Shown here piece after piece: positions 22,951 through 32,064 of a DNA stretch of 64,000 nt; the first letter of the stretch is position 1; each line of letters begins with the position of its first letter. A program made the translations under genes and the position numbers. This DNA is from Cristatella mucedo (lineage: Eukaryota > Bryozoa > Phylactolaemata > Cristatellidae), in contig WPIO01000107.1 in NCBI GenBank assembly GCA_009760855.2, positions 995,001-1,059,000 of the forward strand, written 5' to 3'. The notes beneath the pieces were generated by a model. The model was not told the origin of the DNA. It saw only the letters and a list, made by a program, of their open reading frames with translations, and ran no database searches.

Positions 22951-23279
22951 CCGAAACCATCGCTGGCTGCTCGACGTGTTATCCGAGAGAGAACGGCAGT
23001 GCGCGGCGTCAGTGCACAACTGGCAGCCGAAGGCGACTCGACGACTACCAGCAAGTCAACCTCAGCCGTCGGCTGCATCGATAGCTGGACGAAGCCGTAT
23101 CCTTCGACGGCCGGCAGGTCCCCGTCGTACAGCAGGGTATCGGCCACGGTGAGGCACAGTCCGTCAGTAGTGGCTGTGTGTCCCCGACTCGTACCGTCTG
23201 ACGTAGAGCAGAACTCGATGGAGGCGATCCATTGCTCGCCGGTCGTCTCGAAGCGCCTGGCAGCATCCGGCTGGATTCT
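22857..23279 (-). pseudogene. Duplicate of the last NUDT18 exon, frameshifted
   Basis: Minus-strand copy of exon 4 of the NUDT18-like gene (26237-26506), including its acceptor (gttttgcag|AGAATCC). The shared part has DGLCLTV and LLYDGDLPAVEGYGFVQLSM. Relative to the other copy there is one extra base at 23036. It shifts the frame, removes the stop that would lie at 23009-23011 and lets the frame run on to 22857, into the end of gene 2. It lies farther from the other NUDT18 exons than the intact copy. It could serve as an alternative last exon, but decay is the simpler reading. Confidence 0.6.
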
Positions 23280-24193
23280 CTGCAAAACGGCCACAAGCTT
23301 GGGACAGGTGTACAGCTTAAGCGCAGCTTTTAATGCATTGGGGCAATGTGGCTGATGCAGTGTGCTAACTGCATGCTCTGGAGATCTCGGCCGAAATTGG
23401 AAATATGCCAGTTATTTAATGATAATAAGCACACAACACACACAACACTTTGTATCTCAGTGTCGTACGATATCCGCATTAGCAGCTACAATAATCTCTT
23501 TAGTGCCAAGGTGCTAAAGAAAAAATTCTCGGCGTGCTATATCCTAGGCTTTGCCAAATTGAAACGGGCAGTAATGTCGCGTAAGTTAGTAGGAATCACT
23601 CTTTAAAGAGCACGTTTCAACCATGGCAATAGCACGCTCAGCAAAACCAACCGGATCTGCATGAGCTTGCTGAAAACTAGAAGCCAATAAGCAGCCGACC
23701 ATTCTGAGCCTCTTAAGTGCACACTGTACACCGGAGTCAAAGCTCGAGCAGCCCCAAGTTCAATCAAGCAATCTGATCGAAGAGTTTCATTCAATCGATG
23801 GTAGTCAATGAATCGTGCTCCGTTAGCCCCTGTCGGAGCGCCCACCTGCTTCAAGCTGGAAGCTTCGAACCCGGTTACTGTGTCAGTCGTTGCTTGGAAA
23901 TGCGCGAGCGTAGAGCAGGGAAGATAAGTCGCTTTAATCAATGGGTTCACCTGCTGCCTGGCAGCAGTCGCACCACCAGTCCGAACTGCCGGCTTCATTT
24001 AGGTAGACAGCATTCTAACATTCTCGTGAATTCACATGAATGTACTTCTCTGAATTTTTGCGACAACTTTACAGGCACTCGCGTTGAGCACGTAGGCGAC
24101 ATTAGAATAGCTCTGCCAATGCCTTCTTACTGGATTTTCATGCGTCAGAACCTTTTGCGGTGCGAGCATTAGAAATGATCGCCATGGATCCAG

Positions 24194-24535
24194 TACAATG
24201 TTATGTAATGTATCTCCGTCTGTAACTCCACAAAGTCATAAAGACCAGGTGGGTGCTAGGCAGGAGAGTTTTGTATAGCTCACTCATGGCCTAAGCAGCT
24301 TTCGGTACGCATTCGGTAGCATACAGACTTTGTCTCACGCAACAAAGAACAAGTGGGAAGCATAGCAGAGTTAGGAGAGCAGTTGAGGTAGTGAGTAGCA
24401 TAGAAGTAGCAGCTCAGGACCGCTGAAAAGGATGAGCCATGGTCGGCAGCAGGAGAGTAGATGTCGTTGCGTAAGAATTGTGGAAGCGAGTTCCACAGTC
24501 TAGGACCTTCAGAGCTAAAGCTTCTGTCGCCAAAA
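24194..24535 (-). mobile_element. LINE family B, 3' fragment
   Basis: Antisense. It begins at the LINE B tail (taatgtatctccgtctgtaa) and ends inside the conserved DRSFSSxGPRLWNSLP codons. Segment A lacks it, so it inserted after the duplication or was lost from A. Confidence 0.8.
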
Positions 24536-25212
24536 AAATTTACTTGCTTCAATTTAAGTGAGACTTTTTCCATAGATTACAAAACTATCTTAATGACCTG
24601 TTTCGATTACAACCGAAAATTTAAGAACATTTAAGCACCAAAGACATTCTAGGGTGCCCTTGCGTCTTTTGGTAAGTGCTTTAGTTCAAGGATGGTAAGC
24701 CCATGATGTTCACTTATCACAATAATTTTGCACCTCATGGTAAAGTAATATGATCCAACCGCAATCATCCGAAGTGCACCTCTCACATTTGACCACTAGA
24801 GTATCGCAGAGAATATCCATCGAAGCACACATAAAATGCCACCTCTAAATGCATTTAGGTAGTCAGTATATATAGCTTCGATTAAAGTAATAATTGGATA
24901 ATGGTGCAAGGTACATTTTCCGGAGAGAGCTTACTTTCTATCTGAGCCCTCAAAAAACAAACTCCCTACAAAATAATCAATAAGCACGGGGTAGTAAAAT
25001 ATTCAGGATCTGGCATGAAACAGTTAAGAAGCATAATACTGTTGCCAGTGTGCGAGGTGGCCAGGAAGATATTTAGGATCACCTTGTAGCAGAAACCCTA
25101 CGGGCAGAAAATGCATGAATAATGTACAGGTAAGATGGAAAAGTACACAGAACTCGAACGGCACTTGAGCAATGAGAAAACTGACAGAACAGATGTGTCT
25201 CCTGCTAAAACT

Positions 25213-25660
25213 ACAAGGCTTGGCTCCTTAATACCTAGCTGAACTGCTGCATCAGTTTCAGCCTGTTCGCGCCCTCAGGTCCTGTGTGGACAATAAATTA
25301 GCTGTTCCATTCCTCCGCTTAAAGACAGTTGGCGATAGAAGCTTTAGCTCTGCAGGTCCTAGATTGTGGAACTCGCTTCCACGATTCTTACGTAACAACT
25401 ACTCTCCTACTGCCGACTATGGCTCATCCTTTTCAGCGGTCCTGAGCTGCTGCTTCCATGCTACTCACTACCTCAACTGCTCTCCTGACTCTGCTATGCT
25501 TCCCACTTTCTCTTTGTTGCGTGAGACGAAGTCTGTTGGCTACCGTATGCGTACCGAAAGCCGCTCAGGCTGTGAGTGCGCTATACAAAACTCTCCTGCG
25601 TAACGCCCACGTGGTCTTTATGACTTTGTGGAGTTACTGACGGAGATACATACATGCAAG
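25213..25660 (+). mobile_element. LINE family B, 3' fragment
   Basis: Sense copy. Translation gives VDNKLAVPFLRLKTVGDRSF then SSAGPRLWNSLPRFLRNN, the C-terminal region of a CR1-type reverse transcriptase. It ends in the gagttactgacggagataca tail. Absent from segment A. Confidence 0.85.
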
Positions 25661-25875
25661 GTCCTTGCAGGTAGTAACCGAAGTAGGTATATTCTAAGCT
25701 TTTGGTGTATACGACCTAAAGCCTCAATAAGTAAACAATTTCAATTTAGGTCGAGGTAGGGCGCGGTGACTTGATGCTGAGTAACTGAAGGTTCGGGCGC
25801 ACGGCTAACACTGGATGAGCAAGGATGCTGCATAAGTAGCCAGTTAGGGGTGAGCAGAGCAAACTTCTGTAAACT

Positions 25876-26172
25876 AGATACGAAGAGCTCGGCAGGCAGT
25901 ACAGATCGCTACTGGAGCAGAACTGAAGGCAGCATGACTTCAAGCCGGGAAAGGTCCAGACGACACGGCTCTAGTCTCTCGTAGATGCTTTCCTGTCGCT
26001 GGTGACTCTGTCGCTGGTGACCCTAGCGCCAGCAGGCTTGACCGGACACGGGGTAGCAAGGCTCAGACGCAGCTGCTGCCGGTGGCCTTGGGCTACAGTA
26101 CAGTACAGTGCTACACGTCCACCAGGCTGACCGTTGGTGAGAAGCACGGCAGTGGTGCGAGTTGACCGAAAC
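25876..26172 (+). pseudogene. Broken duplicate of the 3' end of gene 2
   Basis: Matches 22683-22950. The reading QYRSLLEQN is followed at once by TGA (25924-25926) where gene 2 continues with R-A-E. Further on are small indels and a duplicated ctgtcgctggtga. No plausible exon upstream remains, because about 9.5 kb corresponding to 13226-22682 is missing between segment A' and this piece. Confidence 0.75.
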
Positions 26173-26236
26173 CGCAGCCTCTGCTGCTCGCTCGGCGTAG
26201 GCATTATCCGCGAGAGAACGGCTCCACGCCGCGGTG

Positions 26237-26506
26237 TCAGTGCACCACCAGCAGCGGAAGGCGCTCGACGACCGCCGGCAAGTCATCGACAGCCGTCGGC
26301 TGCATCGATAGCTGGACGAAGCCGTAGCCTTCGACGGCCGGCAGGTCCCCGTCGTACAGCAGGGTCTCGGTCACGGTGAGGCACAGTCCGTCAGTAGCGG
26401 CCATGCGTCCCCTACTCGAACCGTCTGACGTGGAGCATAACTCGACAGAAGCGATCCGTCGCTCGCCAGTCGTCGCGAATCGCCTGGCAGTATCCGGCTG
26501 GATTCT
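26237..26506 (-). CDS. NUDT18: NUDT18-like gene, exon 4 (last)
   Basis: Last coding exon, 89 residues plus TGA (26237-26239). It starts after the acceptor ggcggtttgcag|AGA in phase 0, matching exon 3. The peptide runs RIQPDTARRFATT, later TDGLCLTVTETLLYDGD and EGYGFVQLSM, and ends ERLPLLVVH. The segment around DGLCLTV corresponds to the DGICLNV region in the C-terminal domain of vertebrate NUDT18, and the distance from there to the stop is similar in both. A second, frameshifted copy of this exon lies at 22857-23279. Confidence 0.75.
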   Translation of the reverse strand, partial: RIQPDTARRFATTGERRIASVELCSTSDGSSRGRMAATDGLCLTVTETLLYDGDLPAVEGYGFVQLSMQPTAVDDLPAVVERLPLLVVH

Positions 26507-26559
26507 CTGCAAACCGCCGTGAGCTTCAGACATGTATGACCAGAGAAAACGATGGAGAG

Positions 26560-26585
26560 AACGAAAAAGAGAGAGAGAGAGATCC

Positions 26586-26631
<46 letters not shown>

Positions 26632-26704
26632 GAGAGACAGAGAGACAGCCATGAGAGAGAGTCTGAGAGACAGAGAGAAACAGAGAGCCACGAGAGAGAC
26701 AGCC

Positions 26705-26754
<50 letters not shown>
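26560..26754 (+). repeat. (GA)n microsatellite
   Basis: Long gaga tract with gagacagagagacagcca interruptions, in intron 3 of the NUDT18-like gene. Confidence 0.95.
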
Positions 26755-26757
<3 letters not shown>

Positions 26758-26935
26758 AAAAAAATCTTAGCTGATTAAACAGCCTCTTTTGTATAGCGAC
26801 AGAAGAGCCTTTAAGGCTATCACCACCGCTTGCAGTGGCGATAAAGAATCGCCCACTGCAGGAATCGAACCCATGGCCTCGGGACCGAGGTCATGAAAGC
26901 AACCGCCTTACCTAGTGGGCCATCACGGCTCAGAG
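26755..26935 (-). mobile_element. SINE family S1, complete reference copy
   Basis: Antisense tRNA-derived SINE. On the minus strand the head has gatggcccactaggtaaggc (A-box region) and ggttcgattcc (B-box), followed by gccactgcaagcggtggtga and an A/T-rich tail. It lies between two GA tracts. It is not a functional tRNA gene: no acceptor-stem pairing was found. Confidence 0.85.
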
Positions 26936-27092
<157 letters not shown>

Positions 27093-27214
27093 GAGAGCAG
27101 AGCAGAGCATGCGCTTGCTCGCGACGAAGGAACTTCACTGAAAAAGTCAGCACGTTGCGACCAGCAGTGTCAGTGCTGAAGCAATTTGCCAGAGCTTGGC
27201 AGCAAACGACGTAC

Positions 27215-27712
27215 GATCAGCATATCCAGAGCAGCTGGAATTTCGTGGCTGCTACATGCGAACTCGACGACCGGCAGTGTTCCTCGGCGGCGACTCAGCA
27301 GCACTGCTGCATCACCATCTGTTGCGGGTCGCTTCTTGAATACGATCAGGGCACGCACGAGAAGCCTGCTGTGTGGCACGGCGGCCGGAAGCACGACCGG
27401 CCTCACAGGACGCCGAGGAGTGCCGGCGACCGGTGAGCCGCCGGCAGCTGACTCCAGCGCCAATCTCAGCAGGCGTACGACGTCGTGGTGTCGCAACGGC
27501 AGCCTTCCACCGAGGACGTCGTCGGGATGGTACCAGGCGGCCTGCAGGGACTCGCCGTCGCTCTCGGCCAGCGACTTCAGTCTTCCACCGCCACCGATCG
27601 AGGCAGACAGAGTGAACCGGTACCAGGCGGCACCCTGACACTCTGCACACAGCAGTGCCTCGGGCTGACACTCGAGGCCCGATTCCTCCTTCACCTCGCG
27701 CCTGGCTGCTTC
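27215..27712 (-). CDS. NUDT18: NUDT18-like gene, exon 3 (Nudix domain, second half)
   Basis: Internal exon of 166 codons, phase 0 at both ends. The acceptor is ctctgcctcctag|GAA and the donor ATC|gtacgt. It opens with EAARREVKEESGL, the catalytic half of the Nudix box (REVKEESG supplies the metal-binding glutamates). Downstream are WYRFTLSASIGGG, SDGESLQAAWYHPDD and LPLRHHDVVRLL. The SLQAAWY and (R/A)HD motifs are typical of NUDT18 rather than of other Nudix proteins. Vertebrate NUDT18 (MTH3) hydrolyses oxidised nucleoside diphosphates such as 8-oxo-dGDP, keeping them out of nucleic acids. The rest of the exon (LLVRALIVFKKRPATDGD) matches the family's second domain. Confidence 0.88.
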
Positions 27713-28378
27713 CTAGGAGGCAGAGTGCGATGGAAACGTCGGTCAGCAGCAGCAGCGGCACACCTGGAGGTCTTCCGACCAGGAAGCTGCAGCTTGGTGG
27801 CCGCCGGCCAAAGCTGGGCAGCCAGACGTCGTCTGAGTGCGACTATGCACCGACACGGCTCCGCAGCCAAGGCTGCTGGGGGGAACTGCTGCTGTACAAC
27901 TGTGGCGACTCGGTATAGGCTCGCCAGTACTTCCGAGAAGACCTTTTGGAACAGCAGTAGTGTTGCATGCCTGCTAAATGCCACGTGACCTCAAGCTCAT
28001 GCTGCGAAGGAAGACGAATCGAAGCATGAGCAATTATAGAACTGGGTCTTTACAGCTGGGTGTTTACAGTCTGCCATGTTTGTGAAGCCGTAAAATAAGG
28101 AGAAGGGCAAAGAGAGCAAGGACCCATGCCCAGCACAAAATTTACTGCTTCTCTAAGCTAGCTTGTCGATCCGAGCGCCATCAAAAGCACGTCAGCCACG
28201 ACCTGCCTGAGCTGGATTCACTTGATTCACAACTGGAAAGAAATACCGGTAAGTGGGATTGGCAGCTGCAATGGCCACCGTGGATGTGCTCTAACTGGAA
28301 TAGCACATTCCAACAATTCCTACGTATCCGAATAATTCAGGCGTTTGATTAATCACAATGCATACCACTACTAATAAT
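27713..28378 (-). other. NUDT18 intron 2, right-hand part before the transposon nest
   Basis: GC-rich up to about 27920, then ordinary sequence. I looked for the upstream half of the Nudix box here and did not find it; it lies at 37362-37522. No other feature. Confidence 0.5.
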
Positions 28379-28425
28379 AATACAATTGATATAGTGCCCT
28401 CAGAGAACTCAACCTCTTTCTAGGC

Positions 28426-28610
28426 CAGCGGTTCTCAACATGTAGTCGCAATCACTTTGGGGGTCGAACGACCCTTTCACAGGGGTCGCCTACGACCAGC
28501 AGAAAATACATATTTCCACATTTTTCACAAAATAAATTTATGATTGGGGTCACAACAAAATGAGAAACTGTATTAAAGAGTCGCAGCATTACGAAGGTTG
28601 GGAATCACTA
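28426..28610. mobile_element. hAT-type MITE with 8-bp target-site duplication
   Basis: 185-bp non-coding element starting cagcggttctcaac and ending gttgggaatcacta (imperfect terminal inverted repeats). It is flanked on both sides by ttctaggc (28418-28425 and 28611-28618), an exact 8-bp duplication typical of hAT elements. The target lies in the 3' inverted repeat of the outer LINE. Confidence 0.88.
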
Positions 28611-30235
28611 TTCTAGGCACTTTACATTTTCTGCAAAGGAAGCACGATCGAATGGTTAGTCAGCACAATCAAGCACAATAAACAAGCAAAATAACATGGT
28701 TTGGGGAGGCATGCACAAAGTCAGCACGCAAGTATGGCTAGTGGCAGCATGCAACAGTGTCAGCACACATGAGCATGTAAAGGTCAAACCACAGGCACCC
28801 ACTGAAGGCTCTGATAAATAGATGCATTTTTAGATTCTTCTTAGACGTGGACAAGTCAGGTGATATCGTGATGCAGGTCGGGAGTGAGTTCCATGCTTTG
28901 GGAGCATACAGTGGTACGATGCTTAGCCTGGTAGGGCAGTTGATCTGATAGGTAAGGTGGAGCCAAGAATGATGGAACCTGAAAGTTAGCGACAAAACCT
29001 TGAAGTCAATGCTTTGCTTGACTGTGAGCAAGTGCAGGCCCAAGAGAAGTGGCAACTGCAATGCTCACAACAGACTAGCCCAGCTGCAATGGTTTGCACA
29101 AGCTGTAAGCGTCTGAGTGCACAGACAGGTAGATCAATAAGCAATGGGTTACAGAAGTTAAGACAAGATGTCAGGAGTGCATGGACAAGTTTAGATGTGC
29201 ATCCCTGTCTAAACAAGCCCACATTTTAACAATGTTATGTAACTAAAAGTAGGCAGACTCAACTGTGAAGCTGGAATGGTTGTCTAATGGAAGGTCACTT
29301 TGGAACAGGGCAAATTGATTTCATGCAGATCTAAAAAGTTGAAATGCTGGCAGAGCCAATTTTGAGATAGCCTTTCCAATTTTTGAATCCCAATTAGTTT
29401 GACCGTAATTTCTAAGTTGGTTTTATCTTCACTTAATTTAAGAACGTTTGCTGCCATCCATGTGCGAACGTCATCAATACATGCAGCAAGGGAGTTGACA
29501 GAATTCGACATGCTGGTGGTCTGGGAGGAATCAAAGCAAAGGTACAACTAAGTGTCATTTGCATGAAGGTGAAAGCCAAGATAGTGCTTGGCAATCAAAT
29601 CAGCAAGAGGGAGAGTGTAAACCAGGGGTGTCCAACACGTGGCCCACGGGCCACAACCCGGCCCGCCGAGGTCTTCTATGCGGCCAGCAACGTTATCCCA
29701 AAAATATTTGTCACTCCATGTTTTTCGTTAATTTTTAATCATTACAAACGGCGATATAAGGTGCTGTGATGTACTTCACGCACCTGTGAAGCGTGAAGGT
29801 AAAGGAATCGATTTATTTTGCTAGCCTTCATGTTAACATTTTTGCGTGAAGGGGTAATATATTTGTGCTACAGCAGCGCCATTACGACCACATTTATAAT
29901 GCTTCCACTAGCGGAATTAACTGTTTCACACTGTGGATAGAAAAAAAGAGCCGTTTCTCAGCTGCTGCTGCACGAACTGGAAGCAGTCAGGTAGGTTTTT
30001 CAAAAACTCGTAATGCTCAGCTTACTTACTAATATATTGCTGTGATAAAATATAAATTAATCAATTCGTAACTGATCTGTTTTTTATTTCACAGAAAAAT
30101 GGCTGAGAATGTGAATACTAGCAAAAAACGAAAAATTGACGCAGAAGGATGACTTTTCAAAGCAACTTGGACTGTAGACTATTTTGTAATGGAACGCTTC
30201 GGTAGGATAATGTTCCTAATATGCCAAGAAACAAT

Positions 30236-32064
30236 AATAATAATAATAATAATATTGCACTTGATAAAGCGCCCTCAGAGAACTTAATCTCTTTCTGGGC
30301 GCTTTACATTTCCTGCAAAGTGATACGCAATAGAATAGTAAGTAAAATCATGCTTGAAAAACAAAACAAAATGAATAACATGGTTAGGGGTGAAATGCAC
30401 AGGGTCAGCATGCAAATGCGGTTAGTGGCAGCATGAACAGTGTCAGCACGCATAAGCACAACAAGGACGAATCACAGGGACCCACTAAATGCTGTCCTAA
30501 ATAGGTGTGTTTTTAAGTTTCTTTTAAATGTGGTCAGGTCAGGGGATGTTCTGATGCAGGTCGGGAGGGAGTTCCAGGCTGTGGGAGCATACGAGCTAAA
30601 TGCACGGTCTCCAAAGGATTTAAGGTTTGTACGAGGTATTTCTAGACTGTTGGATTCCGAAAAGCGAGTGGTACGATGCTTTGCCTGATGGGGTAGTATC
30701 TCTGAAAGATAGGCTGGAGCCATAGAATGAAGAGACCTAAAAGTGAGCGACAAAACCTTGAAGTCAATCCGTTGCTTGACTGGTAACCAGTGCAGGTCGG
30801 CGAGAAGTGGAGTAATGTGGCAACTGCGACGCTCACGACAGACAAGCCTAGCTGCAGAGTTTTGCACCAGCTGCAATCGCCTGATCGCACATGCTGGTAG
30901 GCCAGTAAGCAGTGAGTTGCAGAAGTCGAGACGAGATGTCACGAATGCATGGACCAACTTGGACGTGGTATCCTTATCTAAACAAGCCCGAATTTTAGCA
31001 ATGTTACGTTTCTGAAAGTAGGCAGACTTGATTGTGGAGCTGATGTGGTCGTCTAACGAATGGTCAATTTGGAACATGACATCTAGATTTCGAGCTGAGT
31101 CAACAGGAGATAGGCTGGCAGAGCCAATTTTAAGTGTTAGCCTTTCCAATTTCTGAATCACACTAGGTTTGCCCATAACTAGTAAGTTAGTTTTATCATC
31201 GTTTAGTTTTAGAAAATTTGCTGCCATCCATGATCGGATGTCATCAATGCATGCAGCAAGTGAGTTGAGAGAATTTGAGGTGCTCGAAGGCTGGGAGGGA
31301 TCAAAGCAAAGGTACAACTGAGTGTCATCCGCATAGAAGTGAAAGCCTAGATTGTGCTTGGCAATCACATCAGCAAGAGGGAGAGTATAAACGGTGAAAA
31401 GGACCGGACCTAGCACAGAGCCCTGAGGTACTCCATATTTTAGAGGTACTTCAGATGATCTTTGTCCATTCACGTCAACACTCTGGAGTCTCCCACTGAG
31501 ATAGGACCTGAACCACTGCAGAGCAGTGCCAGTGATGCCCAGGCGATATGAGAGGCGCTCTAGAAGTACTTTGTGATCGATGGTATCAAAAGCTGCCGAA
31601 AGATCGAGCAAAACAAGAAGAGACACTCTACTCATGTCTGCATTCCTAAGTAGGTCGTCGTATACCCGAAGCAATGCTGACTCTGTGGAGTGATTAGCTC
31701 TAAAGCCAGACTGGAACTTACTAGCAAGGTGTGAGGTTTCGATATACGAGTTCAGCTGGTCTTCCACGACCCGTTCCAGTGTCTTCGATAGGAATGGTAG
31801 AAGGGAGACTGGGCGGTAGTTGCTTAAGTTCTCTTGGTCTAGTGTAGCTTTCTTGAGAAGTGGCCTGACTACAGCTTTTTTGAAAGGTGCTGGGACCTGA
31901 CCTGAGGCTAATGACATATTAATGATGTTGGTTATGCATGGCAGCAGCAGATCAATGCAACGTAGGAGCAGGACAGTGGGAATAGGGTCCAGTGGACTTG
32001 TTGTCTTCTTTGATAGAGATACGAGCTTTAGGACTACATCACTAGTGACCTGTAAACCTGACCT
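30236..32064 (-). mobile_element. LINE family A, inserted in the hAT element
   Basis: 1.83 kb 5'-truncated copy with its AAT/ATT tail on the left. Flanking duplications gaaacaat at 30228-30235 and 32065-32072 show retrotransposition into the transposase gene. It is the best-preserved long copy in the window. Confidence 0.9.
30472..32064 (-). CDS. CR1/L2-type reverse transcriptase, 5'-truncated but open
   Basis: One open frame of more than 520 codons within the inner LINE. The frame continues past the LINE end into hAT sequence, so the first dozen residues of the longest frame are not LINE-derived. Motifs in order: [44 protein letters not shown] (catalytic Asp), [31 protein letters not shown] (catalytic YADD), then the thumb and C-terminal [19 protein letters not shown]. 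It copies its RNA by target-primed reverse transcription in the nucleus. The endonuclease domain is missing, so the copy is not autonomous. Very similar to the copies at 51 and 62 kb. Confidence 0.9.
   Translation of the reverse strand, partial: RSGLQVTSDVVLKLVSLSKKTTSPLDPIPTVLLLRCIDLLLPCITNIINMSLASGQVPAPFKKAVVRPLLKKATLDQENLSNYRPVSLLPFLSKTLERVVEDQLNSYIETSHLASKFQSGFRANHSTESALLRVYDDLLRNADMSRVSLLVLLDLSAAFDTIDHKVLLERLSYRLGITGTALQWFRSYLSGRLQSVDVNGQRSSEVPLKYGVPQGSVLGPVLFTVYTLPLADVIAKHNLGFHFYADDTQLYLCFDPSQPSSTSNSLNSLAACIDDIRSWMAANFLKLNDDKTNLLVMGKPSVIQKLERLTLKIGSASLSPVDSARNLDVMFQIDHSLDDHISSTIKSAYFQKRNIAKIRACLDKDTTSKLVHAFVTSRLDFCNSLLTGLPACAIRRLQLVQNSAARLVCRERRSCHITPLLADLHWLPVKQRIDFKVLSLTFRSLHSMAPAYLSEILPHQAKHRTTRFSESNSLEIPRTNLKSFGDRAFSSYAPTAWNSLPTCIRTSPDLTTFKRNLKTHLFRTAFSGSL

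Larger units (their letters stand above)
23312..25865 (+). repeat. Duplicated segment A' (second copy)
   Basis: Tandem-duplicate partner of 11404-13225. It starts directly after the duplicated gene 2 / NUDT18 junction and carries two extra LINE B insertions (24194-24535 and 25213-25660) not present in the first copy. The copies have many substitutions, so the duplication is old. Confidence 0.8.

Noticed and set aside
26755-26935. tRNA gene
   Set aside because: A- and B-box sequences are present, but the arms do not pair as a tRNA, and at least six similar copies with the same non-tRNA body exist in the window; it is a SINE.
27780-27830. First half of the Nudix box just upstream of exon 3 (a WLPSFGRRPPS reading)
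   Set aside because: It lacks the GxxxxxE spacing, and a far better exon with correct phases exists at 37362-37522.
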